Origin: Mollicutes bacterium
GTDB lineage: Bacteria > Bacillota_I > Bacilli_A > Izemoplasmatales > Izemoplasmataceae
Assembly: GCA_003553945.1 (NCBI GenBank)
Contig: PWEL01000025.1
Span: 24,401 to 88,400 of the forward strand
DNA: 64,000 nucleotides
Direction of reading: 5' to 3'
In this document: positions 55,922 through 64,000 of the stretch, one piece after another
How the letters are laid out: each line of letters opens with the position of its first letter
How positions within the stretch are numbered: position 1 is the first letter of the stretch
The notes under the pieces: model-generated
The model's input: the letters and a program-made list of their open reading frames with translations, nothing else
Database searches by the model: none
What the model was told of the DNA's origin: nothing
Translations under genes and position numbers: made by a program

Positions 55922-55961
55922 AAAGCCCCTTTCGCATCCTGTGTGCGAAAGGGGCTTTTTC
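55922..55961. terminator. Terminator between the coiled-coil operon and deoB
   Basis: AAAGCCCCTTTCGCA / TGCGAAAGGGGCTTTTT, a 15-bp stem with A and T runs, between convergent genes. Confidence 0.93.
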
Positions 55962-55981
55962 ATATCCTCTGAAATCGTGCC

Positions 55982-57157
55982 TTATTCAATGTCCTTGAGG
56001 AAGCTCGTCCCGTAGGGGGGCTTTTCGACAGTGAAATTCTCGGAGATCGTCGCGGCTATATCCGCGAACGTCTCCCGCTCTGGAAGTTCGCCGCCCTTCA
56101 AGGATGGACTGTGGATAAGAAGGGGGACATATTCCCGGGTATGGTCGGTCCCTGTGTGCGTGGGGTCGTTGCCGTGGTCGGCGGTCACTATGAGCAGATC
56201 GTCCGCATGAAGCTTCTCGACGAGGACGGAGAGCTGCTGGTCGAAGGTCTCAAGGGCCCGCTTGTAGCCGAGCGGATTCCGTCTGTGCCCGTATTTGGCG
56301 TCGAAATCGACGAGATTCAGATATGCGAGGCCGGTGAATGCCTCCTCGGAGAAGGCGATGTAGTTCTCCATGCCCTCGACGTTATCCTTCTGCTTGATGG
56401 AGCGGGTGATGCCCTCGCCGTCATAGATATCCTCGATCTTGCCGAAACCGATGACATCATAGCCGGCATCCTCGAGGAAGTTGAGTGTGGTCTCCTCATA
56501 AGGCTTGAGCGCATAGTCCTTCCGGTTCGAAGTGCGCTGGAAGTCACCCTGGCCGCTGCCGACAAAGGGGCGCGCGATGACGCGGCCGATCTTGTAGCGT
56601 TCGTCCAGCGTGAGCTCCCTGGCGATCTCACAGGCTTCATAAAGCGCATCCAGGCCGATTTTCTCTTCGTGAGCGGCGATCTGGAGGACGCTGTCCGCGG
56701 ACGTATATACAATAAGGTCGCCGGTCTCGAGCTGATGCTCACCGAGCTCCTCGATGATTGTCGTGCCGCTGGCCGCTTTATTGCCGACAATGTTCCTGCC
56801 TGTCCGGCGGGGGAGCTCATCGATGAGCTCCCCAGGGAAGCCGGTGTCGGTGAAGGTGCGGAAGGGCTCTGTCACTTTGAGGCCCATCAATTCCCAGTGG
56901 CCTGTCATTGTGTCTTTTCCGGCGCTGATTTCAGCCATCCTGGTATAATATCCATCTGGGTCGTCCACAGGCGGGACGCCCTTGATATCCGTGAGGTTCC
57001 CCACGCCCAGTCTCTGCATCGTAGGAAGGTCTATCCCGTCTTCATGCCTGGCGATATTCCCCAGGGTGTTCGTACCTTCATCGCCATAATCCGCGGCATC
57101 GGGAAGCGCGCCGACACCTACACTGTCTATGACGATCAGAAAGATTCTCTTGAACAT
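55982..57157 (-). CDS. deoB: Phosphopentomutase
   Basis: 391 aa alkaline-phosphatase-superfamily enzyme that converts (deoxy)ribose 1-phosphate to the 5-phosphate, linking Pdp/DeoD to DeoC and the pentose phosphate pathway. Metal ligands lie in I-V-I-D-S-V-G-V-G at the N-terminus, [10 protein letters not shown] near residue 90, [11 protein letters not shown] and [10 protein letters not shown] near residue 330. Start at 57157 has AAAGGAGC; the longer open frame through xerD is rejected. It follows xerD by one base. Confidence 0.97.
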   Translation of the reverse strand: MFKRIFLIVIDSVGVGALPDAADYGDEGTNTLGNIARHEDGIDLPTMQRLGVGNLTDIKGVPPVDDPDGYYTRMAEISAGKDTMTGHWELMGLKVTEPFRTFTDTGFPGELIDELPRRTGRNIVGNKAASGTTIIEELGEHQLETGDLIVYTSADSVLQIAAHEEKIGLDALYEACEIARELTLDERYKIGRVIARPFVGSGQGDFQRTSNRKDYALKPYEETTLNFLEDAGYDVIGFGKIEDIYDGEGITRSIKQKDNVEGMENYIAFSEEAFTGLAYLNLVDFDAKYGHRRNPLGYKRALETFDQQLSVLVEKLHADDLLIVTADHGNDPTHTGTDHTREYVPLLIHSPSLKGGELPERETFADIAATISENFTVEKPPYGTSFLKDIE

Positions 57158-57158
57158 G

Positions 57159-58058
57159 TCAATCGCTCCTTTTCGCATGCGGATGATATCTGTCATATAC
57201 CGCAATGAGTTGTTGTTTATGTATATGGGTGTAAAGCTCGGTCGTCGATACATCGGCGTGGCCGAGCATTTCCTGCACATAGCGCAAATCGACCCCCGCC
57301 TCAAGCAGATGGGAGGCGAAGCTGTGGCGGAGGGTGTGCGGGCTGACGTCCTTCTCGATGCCCGCTTCTTCCGCCAGCTGTTTCAATACCTTATAGAATC
57401 CCACGCGGCTCATCCGTCTGCCGAAACGGTTCAAGAACACGAACGGGCTCGGCGCTTTCGCAAGCTCCAAACGCCCCTTCTCGAGATAACGCTTGAGGGC
57501 CGTTGCGGCTTCGCTGCCGATAGGTACCATGCGTTCATGGTCGCCCTTGCCGCTGACAGTGATGACGCCTTGGTTGATATAGAGATCCTCGGGCTTAAGG
57601 TCGAGAAGCTCGCTGATGCGCAGCCCGCTGCCGTAAAGCAGTTCCACCATGGCTCGGTTGCGCTGTTTTAAGGGCGGGTTTCCTTCACACGCTTTCAGGA
57701 TGCGTTCAAGCTCGTTCAGTGTGAGTGTCTCGGGAAGGTGCTTCTTCTGTTTGGGCCGCTTGATCTTCAATATTATATTCTCCTCGATGACGCGTTCATC
57801 GACGAGAAACTGATGAAACCCCTTCAAAGCGCTCAGCTTCCGCGCGAGCGTGTTCGAGGCGATGCGTTTCCTGCGGAGCGTCATGAGGTACTTCTCGACA
57901 AGCTGCTTGTCGACTTCGGCGATGGCGCGCACCTCCTTCTTCTCAAGGTAGCGGATGTAGTCCTCGACGTCCTTGAGATAGGCGGAGATGGAGTTCTTGC
58001 TTAAATGAGAGGAGGCTTTCAGTTCGTATTCATACTCCCTGAAGAGCTGTCTCAGCAT
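57159..58058 (-). CDS. xerD: Tyrosine recombinase XerD-like
   Basis: About 299 aa. An N-terminal SAM-like core-binding domain (about 1-95) is followed by the catalytic domain with R (S-G-L-R-I-S-E), K, H-x-x-R ([12 protein letters not shown]), H (L-G-H-A-D-V-S-T-T) and the nucleophile Tyr in E-L-Y-T-H. It resolves chromosome dimers at dif. In Firmicutes xerD commonly lies next to deoB, as here, which supports the housekeeping XerD call over a phage integrase. Three ATG codons in a row follow a GGGGGA; the third (58058) has the best spacing. Confidence 0.93.
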   Translation of the reverse strand: MLRQLFREYEYELKASSHLSKNSISAYLKDVEDYIRYLEKKEVRAIAEVDKQLVEKYLMTLRRKRIASNTLARKLSALKGFHQFLVDERVIEENIILKIKRPKQKKHLPETLTLNELERILKACEGNPPLKQRNRAMVELLYGSGLRISELLDLKPEDLYINQGVITVSGKGDHERMVPIGSEAATALKRYLEKGRLELAKAPSPFVFLNRFGRRMSRVGFYKVLKQLAEEAGIEKDVSPHTLRHSFASHLLEAGVDLRYVQEMLGHADVSTTELYTHIHKQQLIAVYDRYHPHAKRSD

Positions 58059-58060
58059 CA

Positions 58061-59167
58061 TCATTCCCCCAGTACGGCCATGAACACTTGATTGCCGAGG
58101 AATCTTCCCTTTTCCGTGAACTGCATGCGCCCGGAATCAATCTTGAGAAGACCCTTCTCAAGAAAGGAATCAAGTATGGGAAAACGGTCCCCGAGTTCTA
58201 CATTGAACTGTGTCTCGAATGCGTGGATGTCGAGTCCCTCTCGCAGGCGGAGCCCTAGGAAGATAGCTTCGTCAGGGGTCACAGGCGCCTTCCCTTCACA
58301 GGGACTCCCGCCGTTTAGAAGACGGTCCACATAATGTCTGGGGCGTGCCGTGTTGTGGCGGCGTTCACCCTCATACGCGCTATGTGCGGCAGCCCCCAAG
58401 CCCAGGTATTCGCCGTTCTTCCATACATGCCTGTTATACTTGCAGGCGTAATGCGGCTTGGCGAAAGCGCTGATCTCATAATGATTGTACCCGGCGAGGG
58501 TGAGGCGTTCAATGACGCGCTGATACATCGTGGCTTCCGCCTCCTCGCTCGGCAGTTTCAGTCTTCCTAGGTCTAAGAGTCGTCTGAAACGGGTCTCTTT
58601 TTCAACCTCGAGACCATAGTATGAGATATGCGGGACCCCGATCTCTAGCGCTTGATCGATGTCGGCCTCAAGCGATTGCATGGATTGTTCAGGCAGTGCG
58701 TACATCATATCGATGTTCAGATTGAAGATGCCGGCGTGCCGCAAGCGGTCGACGCCCTCTTTCACCATCTCCGGCGTGTGGGAGCGCCCGAGGAGATCGA
58801 GAGTCTGCGCTTGAAACGTCTGCACTCCGAAGCTGACACGGGTGACACCAGATTCTGAAAGCAATCTTGCAAGCCTTTCGTCCACATCTTCAGGGTTGCA
58901 TTCGATGCTCACTTCCTCAAGCGCGGGCATCAGCGTTTCGATTTTCTCGAAAAGACGCCGGAGCAGGCGAAGCGGGAGGGCGCTCGGTGTGCCGCCGCCG
59001 ATATAGAGATAGCCTGCATCGCGTATACGTTCGGCATGGGCATCGAGCTCTATGAAAAGCGCATCGATATAGGCGCTCTGTTTGTCCGGATTGGCGTATT
59101 CCCTCGGGAAGTCGCAGTATGCGCATATGCGTCTGCAGAAGGGGATGTGGATGTAGATGGCTTGCAT
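58061..59167 (-). CDS. hemW: Radical SAM heme chaperone HemW-like protein
   Basis: 368 aa. The radical SAM cluster motif C-x3-C-x2-C is in F-C-R-R-I-C-A-Y-C-D-F near residue 11, followed by G-G-G-T-P-S-A-L, then N-P-E-D, G-V-Q-T-F and D-M-M-Y-A-L-P. This is the HemN-related HemW family, which holds heme, not true coproporphyrinogen oxidase. It lies between lepA and xerD; lepA-hemW is a widespread Firmicutes order (as in lepA-hemN-hrcA). Confidence 0.92.
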   Translation of the reverse strand: MQAIYIHIPFCRRICAYCDFPREYANPDKQSAYIDALFIELDAHAERIRDAGYLYIGGGTPSALPLRLLRRLFEKIETLMPALEEVSIECNPEDVDERLARLLSESGVTRVSFGVQTFQAQTLDLLGRSHTPEMVKEGVDRLRHAGIFNLNIDMMYALPEQSMQSLEADIDQALEIGVPHISYYGLEVEKETRFRRLLDLGRLKLPSEEAEATMYQRVIERLTLAGYNHYEISAFAKPHYACKYNRHVWKNGEYLGLGAAAHSAYEGERRHNTARPRHYVDRLLNGGSPCEGKAPVTPDEAIFLGLRLREGLDIHAFETQFNVELGDRFPILDSFLEKGLLKIDSGRMQFTEKGRFLGNQVFMAVLGE

Positions 59168-59175
59168 ACCATCAC

Positions 59176-59184
59176 CTGATTATA
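59176..59184 (-). promoter_or_regulatory. Possible internal promoter for hemW-xerD-deoB
   Basis: TGATATAAT (extended -10) on the minus strand, within 20 bases of the hemW start; no strong -35. Confidence 0.35.
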
Positions 59185-59218
59185 TCATATTCACCCCGCA
59201 TATAAGGGCGTGACGCTG

Positions 59219-61042
59219 TCATTCATCGAGCGAGAGGACCGAGAGGAACGCTTCCTGGGGGATCTCAACCTTCCCTACATGCTTCATCCGCTGTTTGCCC
59301 TCTTTCTGACGTTCGAGGAGCTTCTTCTTGCGTGTCACGTCGCCGCCGTAGCACTTCGAGAGGACATTCTTGCGAAGCGCGCGGATAGTCGAACGTGCTA
59401 TGACACGGTTATTCATGGTCGCCTGGACGGGGACTTCGAACATCTGTCTGGGAATCAGCTCCTTGAGCTTTTCCGTGATGGCCTTCCCGCGATGATAGGC
59501 GAAGTCACGATGCACGATGAGGCTCAGCGCATCGACTTTCTCGTAGTTAATAAGGATGTCCATCTTGACAAGGTCGCTCTCCTGATAGCCCTTGAAGTCG
59601 TAGTCCAGGGACGCATAGCCTTTAGAAACGGATTTCAGCTTGTCGAAAAAATCATAGACGATCTCCAGCAGCGGGAAGTCATAGGTGAGTTCCACGCGGT
59701 ATTCCCCGTAATATTTCATATCCCGATATTCTCCGCGCTTGCCCTCGCAGAGCTCCATGACATTGCCCACATACTCCTTGGGCGTCATGACGGTCGCGGT
59801 GACGAAGGGTTCCTCGATGCGTTCGATATCCTGCTGGTGGGGAAAGAACGTCGGATTGTCGATACGGACCATCTCGCCGTTTTTGAGATGAACATGATAG
59901 ACGACGCTGGGAGCGGTGGCGATCAGGTCGATGCCGAATTCGCGTTCGATGCGCTCCTGGATGATCTCCAGATGCAGCATGCCGAGAAATCCGCAGCGGA
60001 AACCGAAACCAAGGGCTTGTGAATTCTCGGGTTCATACCTGAGCGACGCATCGTTGAGCTTGAGCTTGTCGAAGGCTTCGCGCAGGTCGTTATAGCGGCT
60101 CGCGTCCAGTGGGAACAGGCCGCAGTAAACCATCGGCGTCATCGCCTTGTAGCCGGGGAGCGGATTGTCAGCCGGGGTGTCTGCATGGGTGATGGTGTCA
60201 CCCACTTGGACATTCTCGACGGACTTGATGGAAGCGACCAGATAGCCGACGTCCCCCGGACCCAGGAAAGGCTTCGGTTCTTCTTTCGGGGTGTTGACCC
60301 CCAGGTCGCTGACTTCATAGGTCTTCTCGCTGGCCATGATCTTGATGCGGTCGCCTTTTCTGAGCGTGCCCTCCATGACTCTGATCGACGGGATGACGCC
60401 GCGGTAAGGGTCGTAGATTGAATCGAATATCAGTGCTTTAAGCGGCGCTTCCGGGTCGCCCTCGGGCGGCGGGAGCTTCTCGACGAGGGCGTCGAGGATC
60501 TCGTCGATCCCCTTGCCCTCCTTTGCGCTCGCAAGGATCGCCTCCTCCGAATCCAATCCGATGATGTCCTCGATGTCCTGCTTGACTTTGTCGACATCGG
60601 CATTCTTGAGGTCGATCTTGTTGATGACAGGGATGATCTCCAGGTCATTATCAAGCGCCAGATAGACATTGGCGAGAGTCTGCGCTTCAATGCCCTGAGC
60701 GGCATCTATGACCAGAAGGGCGCCCTCGCAGGCCGCGAGGCTGCGGGAGACCTCGTAGGTGAAATCGACATGCCCCGGCGTATCGATCAGATGAAAGATA
60801 TAGGATTCGTCATCACTATGGGTATAAGCGATCTGAACCGCGTTCAGCTTGATGGTGATGCCGCGCTCCCTTTCGAGGTCCATAGAATCGAGGAGCTGCT
60901 CACGCATCTCGCGGGAGGTGATCGATTTCGTCTTCTCCAGTATGCGGTCGGCAAGCGTGCTCTTGCCGTGGTCTATATGGGCGATGATGGAGAAGTTCCG
61001 TATGCGTTTTTGACGTTTTTTCAATTGTGTCATGTCAGTCAT
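59219..61042 (-). CDS. lepA: Elongation factor 4 (LepA)
   Basis: 607 aa translational GTPase that acts on stalled or back-translocating ribosomes and during initiation. G1 A-H-I-D-H-G-K-S-T near residue 20, G2 in R-E-R-G-I-T-I-K, G3 D-T-P-G-H-V-D-F, G4 N-K-I-D-L; then EF-G-like domains and the LepA C-terminal domain (about 480-607). AAAGGAA precedes 61042. The frame stays open upstream through rnpB but that part is not protein-coding. Confidence 0.97.
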   Translation of the reverse strand: MTDMTQLKKRQKRIRNFSIIAHIDHGKSTLADRILEKTKSITSREMREQLLDSMDLERERGITIKLNAVQIAYTHSDDESYIFHLIDTPGHVDFTYEVSRSLAACEGALLVIDAAQGIEAQTLANVYLALDNDLEIIPVINKIDLKNADVDKVKQDIEDIIGLDSEEAILASAKEGKGIDEILDALVEKLPPPEGDPEAPLKALIFDSIYDPYRGVIPSIRVMEGTLRKGDRIKIMASEKTYEVSDLGVNTPKEEPKPFLGPGDVGYLVASIKSVENVQVGDTITHADTPADNPLPGYKAMTPMVYCGLFPLDASRYNDLREAFDKLKLNDASLRYEPENSQALGFGFRCGFLGMLHLEIIQERIEREFGIDLIATAPSVVYHVHLKNGEMVRIDNPTFFPHQQDIERIEEPFVTATVMTPKEYVGNVMELCEGKRGEYRDMKYYGEYRVELTYDFPLLEIVYDFFDKLKSVSKGYASLDYDFKGYQESDLVKMDILINYEKVDALSLIVHRDFAYHRGKAITEKLKELIPRQMFEVPVQATMNNRVIARSTIRALRKNVLSKCYGGDVTRKKKLLERQKEGKQRMKHVGKVEIPQEAFLSVLSLDE

Positions 61043-61138
61043 GGCACTCTTCCTTTCGAGCGATAAAACGCGCATAATGACGCACTGTGTTATTATTCTA
61101 TCACAACAGTCCCGCGATAAAAAGCGCGGTGTGATTGT

Positions 61139-61165
61139 AAAAAGGGGCGCCGCGGACGGCGCCCC
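61139..61165 (-). terminator. Terminator of rnpB
   Basis: GGGGCGCCG-TCC-GCGGCGCCCC stem followed by five T on the minus strand, right after the 3' end of RNase P RNA. Confidence 0.9.
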
Positions 61166-61169
61166 TTTT

Positions 61170-61528
61170 TTGCATTGCGCACCTGTAAGCCATGTTCTGT
61201 ACCCTTCCGGGCGGCAATCATTTATCTGTGTGCCTATGCACACCTCTTCGCCGGTTGAGTTCCCGTTGAAGAGCGCCCCTACCGAATTTTGGGTTTCTAG
61301 CTCGTGGGGTTTACCCGTTCCACCCCGGAGGTTTCCCTCCGGGCTCGTCTCTGTGGCACTTTTAAAGGTACTCACACCCCGTAGGGTGATTTCCCAGCCG
61401 TCACGTCTTCCGACGCGCATGGCGTTATGGTTTCCGCCATCACGAACACTACAGGCGTCTCAGCCTGTGCTAGCATGGACTTTCCTAACGTCCCGAGGGA
61501 CGCTCGATTGCCCGGTGCGCAATGCAAG
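61170..61528 (-). ncRNA. rnpB: RNase P RNA, type B
   Basis: The catalytic RNA that matures tRNA 5' ends. On the minus strand the 5' end has GGAAAGTCCATGCT (conserved region I), then GGCTGAGACGCCTGTAGTGT and further on AAAGTGCCACAGAGACG, GGGTGGAACGGGTAAACCCC, AGCTAGAAACCCAAA with GGTAGGGG, and near the 3' end ACAGAACATGGCTTACAG (conserved region V). The ends pair as TTGCATTGCGCACC/GGTGCGCAATGCAA (P1). The CACAGAGACG and GTAAACCCC features match the Bacillus type B fold. It begins three bases after the pnp stop and lies between pnp and lepA. Confidence 0.95.
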
Positions 61529-61529
61529 T

Positions 61530-63776
61530 TCATTTTTTACTTTTGTCGTCTTTAGGGGATTTCTTGCCCTTCGGTGGACGGTTGTCGTTCGGCTTTTTGC
61601 CTTTCGACGGCCGGTTGTCCTTTGATGTTCCGCCTTTACTTTCCTTCGGTGCACCCTTGGATTTCTCCGGTTTCGGCATGGTCGCCTTCCTGGAGAGGTC
61701 GATGCGGCCGCGTTCATCGATGCCGATGACTTTGACGTCGACTTTGTCGCCGACACTGAGGACATCCTTCACGCTCGGGACGCGTTCATGTGCGAGCTTG
61801 GATATGTGGCAGAGCCCTTCGGTGCCGGGCCATAGCTCCACGAATGCGCCGTAGGGCTCGACACGGGTCACGGTGCCGTTGTAGACCTCGCCGACCTGCG
61901 CGACGCGGACGATATCCTCGATCTCTTTCAGCGCTCGGTCGATCGGTTCGACTTCGGTGTGCATGATCGTGACGCGTCCGTCCTGCTCGATATCGATCTT
62001 CACGTTGTCGTTGCGTTCGATGATTTCGCTGATCTGCTTGCCGCCGGGGCCGATGACATCGCGGATCTTCTCGGGGTCGATGACCATGATCTTGACCTTC
62101 GGCGCGTATTTCGAGACTTCCGGACGAGGTTCTGGGATTTCTTCAAGCATATTCTCGAGAACTTTGAGGCGTGCCTGGCGTCCTTGTTCGAGGGCTTCGC
62201 TCAATATGGTCTTGGAAAGCCCTTCAATCTTGATGTCCATCTGCAGGGCGGTGATGCCGTCTTTCGACCCTGCGACCTTGAAGTCCATGTCGCCCAGGTG
62301 GTCCTCAAGCCCTTGGATGTCGGTCAGGATACGATAAGTGTCGCCGTCCTTGACTAGTCCCATGGCGATGCCGGCGATCGGGGCGTCGATGGGGACACCC
62401 GCGGCCATGAGGCTCATGCAGCCGGCGCAGATGCTGGCCTGGGAGGTCGATCCGTTGCTCTCGAGGATCTCAGAGACGATTCTTACGGTGTAGGGGAAAT
62501 CCTCTTCATCGGGCATCACCTGCAAGAGGGCGCGCTCGCCAAGTGCCCCGTGACCGATCTCTCTGCGCTTCGGCGGCCCGTAGCGTCCGGTCTCGCCTAC
62601 GCTGTAGGGCGGGAAGTTGTAATGCAACATGAACCGCTTGCTGTCCTCTTCGCCGAGGCCGTCGATGATCTGATGCTCGCCCAAGGCGCCGAGTGTGGCG
62701 ATGCTCATCGCCTGTGTCTCGCCGCGGGTAAAGAGGGCGCTGCCGTGGGTCCTTTCGAACACATCGACCTGGGAGTCGAGTTCGCGGAGTTCATCGAGGT
62801 CGCGTCCATCCGGCCGTTTCTTCTCTTCGATGATCAGGCGGCGCACTTCCTCCTTGACGATGTCGTCGACATGGGTCTTCGCGTCGTCGATCTTTTGCTT
62901 GCGGGTCTCTTCGTCTTCGGAGGCGAAAGCTGTCTCGAGGGACTCCGTCGCCTTCTCCTTGACAGCCTTGATCTCTTCTTTGCGCACTTCCTTGTCAAGC
63001 GCGCGCACAGCCTTGAGAATCCGGTCCTGGAAAGAATCATCGATAAAACGGACGGCCTCGGTGTCAAGGGGGTCCTTCTCGAAGGTGAATTTCTCGTCAC
63101 CGAGTTCACTGACGATGCGCTCCTGGAACTCGACGAGCTTCTTGATCCACTCGTGCCCGAACATCATCGCTTCGACCATGTCCTCTTCAGGGACCTGCTT
63201 GGCGCCGGCTTCGACCATGTTGATCGCGTCCTTGGTGCCGGCGACTGTGAGGTCGATGTCGGATTCCTCGAGCTGTTCCTCTGTCGGGTTCAGCACGAAT
63301 TCTCCGTCCACGCGACCGACGACCACGCCCGCCACCGGACCATCGAATGGGAGGTCGCTCAGGGCGAGTGTGAGGCTGCTGCCGAACATCGCTGTCATCG
63401 GCGGTGAAAAATCGGTGTTTCCGCTCATCACGGTGTTTATGATCTGGATTTCATGACGGAAACCCTCGGGAAAGAGCGGCCGGAGCGGCCGGTCGATCAT
63501 ACGCGAGATGAGTGTTTCAAGTTCTGACGGTTTTCCTTCTCTTTTGAAGAAGCCGCCGGGGATCTTCCCCGCTGCGTAGAGCTTCTCCGTGTAGTTGACC
63601 ATCAACGGAAAGAACGGCAAGTCCGCCGGTTCCTCCGACGCTTGCATGACGCTCAGGACGCCGGTGTCATTATAGCGGATCAGGGCGGAGGAAGTAGCCT
63701 GCCGGGCCACACCGCCGACCTCCACGCTGAGCGTCCTTCCGTCGAGGTCGAGCTCGAATACTTTAGCTCTTTTCAT
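61530..63776 (-). CDS. pnp: Polyribonucleotide nucleotidyltransferase (PNPase)
   Basis: 748 aa 3'-5' phosphorolytic exonuclease. Two RNase PH domains (about 1-235 and 320-540; [10 protein letters not shown] and [12 protein letters not shown] in the active half) with a helical linker between, then a KH domain ([12 protein letters not shown] near residue 565) and an S1 domain ([15 protein letters not shown] near residue 625). It ends in a Lys/Pro/Ser-rich tail of about 50 residues. The usual rpsO upstream is not present: an insertion-like region begins there. AAGGAAAA precedes the start. Confidence 0.98.
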   Translation of the reverse strand: MKRAKVFELDLDGRTLSVEVGGVARQATSSALIRYNDTGVLSVMQASEEPADLPFFPLMVNYTEKLYAAGKIPGGFFKREGKPSELETLISRMIDRPLRPLFPEGFRHEIQIINTVMSGNTDFSPPMTAMFGSSLTLALSDLPFDGPVAGVVVGRVDGEFVLNPTEEQLEESDIDLTVAGTKDAINMVEAGAKQVPEEDMVEAMMFGHEWIKKLVEFQERIVSELGDEKFTFEKDPLDTEAVRFIDDSFQDRILKAVRALDKEVRKEEIKAVKEKATESLETAFASEDEETRKQKIDDAKTHVDDIVKEEVRRLIIEEKKRPDGRDLDELRELDSQVDVFERTHGSALFTRGETQAMSIATLGALGEHQIIDGLGEEDSKRFMLHYNFPPYSVGETGRYGPPKRREIGHGALGERALLQVMPDEEDFPYTVRIVSEILESNGSTSQASICAGCMSLMAAGVPIDAPIAGIAMGLVKDGDTYRILTDIQGLEDHLGDMDFKVAGSKDGITALQMDIKIEGLSKTILSEALEQGRQARLKVLENMLEEIPEPRPEVSKYAPKVKIMVIDPEKIRDVIGPGGKQISEIIERNDNVKIDIEQDGRVTIMHTEVEPIDRALKEIEDIVRVAQVGEVYNGTVTRVEPYGAFVELWPGTEGLCHISKLAHERVPSVKDVLSVGDKVDVKVIGIDERGRIDLSRKATMPKPEKSKGAPKESKGGTSKDNRPSKGKKPNDNRPPKGKKSPKDDKSKK

Positions 63777-63823
63777 ACTTTCATTTTCCTTCTTTCTTTA
63801 TATCTATTATTTTCCAATCTTGT

Positions 63824-63829
63824 ATTATA
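63824..63829 (-). promoter_or_regulatory. -10 element of pnp
   Basis: TATAAT on the minus strand with a TGG extension upstream (TGGTATAAT), about 50 bases ahead of the pnp start; no clear -35. Confidence 0.5.
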
Positions 63830-63927
63830 CCATAAAACCCCTTGATAGTATAGTGGTAATCGAGGGGATACGACGCTGAGCTGTAGATATACAATACATG
63901 TGAGACCTTCGCTTGAATAAATAAAAG

Positions 63928-63985
63928 GTGGTCCGTATCCTATGAGTGTAACGACCAAACCACACTAAGGGAGGATACGAACCAC
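63928..63985 (+). repeat. Inverted repeat flanking the start of a putative insertion sequence
   Basis: GTGGTCCGTATCCT (63928-63941) and AGGATACGAACCAC (63972-63985) are complementary at 13 of 14 positions with a 30-base loop. The second arm ends right at an ATG and includes most of its GGGAGG ribosome binding site. Such fold-back leaders are known in transposase genes, where they silence translation from transcripts entering from outside. Confidence 0.45.
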
Positions 63986-64000
63986 ATGTGTAGTATAGCA
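63986..64000 (+). mobile_element. Possible start of a transposase gene, cut by window edge
   Basis: Only five codons are visible (M-C-S-I-A), preceded by GGGAGG. A start of this kind occurs in some IS30-family transposases. With the inverted repeat before it and the absence of the usual rpsO upstream of pnp, an insertion sequence entering at the window edge is the best guess. Too short to be sure. Confidence 0.3.

Noticed and set aside
61043..61420. Upstream extension of lepA through 61420
   Set aside because: That part is RNase P RNA; the LepA family starts at 61042 where a ribosome binding site is present.
63838..63880. tRNA-like TAGTATAGTGGTAAT stretch near the right end
   Set aside because: It resembles a D-arm but no acceptor stem, anticodon arm or T-arm can be drawn around it.

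Overview
The window reads as a stretch of ordinary bacterial chromosome from a low-G+C-type Gram-positive lineage (Bacillota/Mycoplasmatota side of the tree), although its own base composition is moderately GC-rich. The signs are: T-box leaders on valS and ileS, a TPP riboswitch on thiT, RNase J, RecU, SepF/YlmG/YggS next to ftsZ, a type B RNase P RNA, an L27 with the Firmicutes N-terminal extension, strong AGGAGG-type ribosome binding sites, and HPr with the regulatory Ser46 region. UGA is used as a stop and Trp is UGG, so the code is standard. No sporulation genes, no mur genes and no ftsA are seen near ftsZ. That fits a mollicute-like or Erysipelotrichia-like relative but does not prove it; genus cannot be settled from here. 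Almost every gene is on the minus strand and nearly all start sites have a visible Shine-Dalgarno sequence.

Layout. 1-4.4 kb: end of a GNAT acetyltransferase, rpmA and rplU (with leader), then a phospholipase D-like protein, mutY and radC. 4.4-6.2 kb: ptsI on the plus strand. 6.2-10.4 kb: T-box-valS-folC. 10.4-14.8 kb: a pilin-like protein carrying five chitin-binding-type repeats behind a structured leader, then engB and lon. 14.8-20 kb: ptsH, a HAD phosphatase, tig, a NUDIX enzyme and rnj. 19.6-22.9 kb: recU, then glgA-glgC for glycogen. 23-27.8 kb: TPP riboswitch-thiT, a VOC protein, pyrimidine nucleoside phosphorylase, plsC, folA and thyA. 27.8-29.3 kb: a seven-TM GGDEF protein. 29.4-35.1 kb: ssb, an M16 peptidase pair, deoD, deoC and two YczE-like membrane proteins. 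35.1-40.5 kb: ileS (T-box), ylmG, sepF, yggS, ftsZ. 40.6-45.9 kb: tgt and a split CoA-dehydratase activase. 46-47.3 kb: a plus-strand three-gene regulatory-looking operon. 47.3-49.4 kb: queA and ruvB. 49.5-55.9 kb: two giant coiled-coil proteins. 56-63.8 kb: deoB, xerD, hemW, lepA, rnpB, pnp. The last bases look like the beginning of an insertion sequence.

How it fits together. Enzyme I and HPr give a PTS phosphorelay for sugar uptake; GlgC and GlgA store glucose as glycogen; Pdp, DeoD, DeoB and DeoC, scattered over three loci, channel nucleosides into pentose phosphates and glycolysis; ThyA-FolA-FolC form a folate/thymidylate set; RNase J, PNPase and RNase P form the RNA-processing set.

The parts least explained by known biology are the pilin/chitin-binding fusion with its c-di-GMP-riboswitch-like leader (a diguanylate cyclase lies 16 kb away), the tandem giant coiled-coil pair, and the DUF2089/SHOCT-like operon with a perfect sigma-A promoter next to a perfect inverted repeat.
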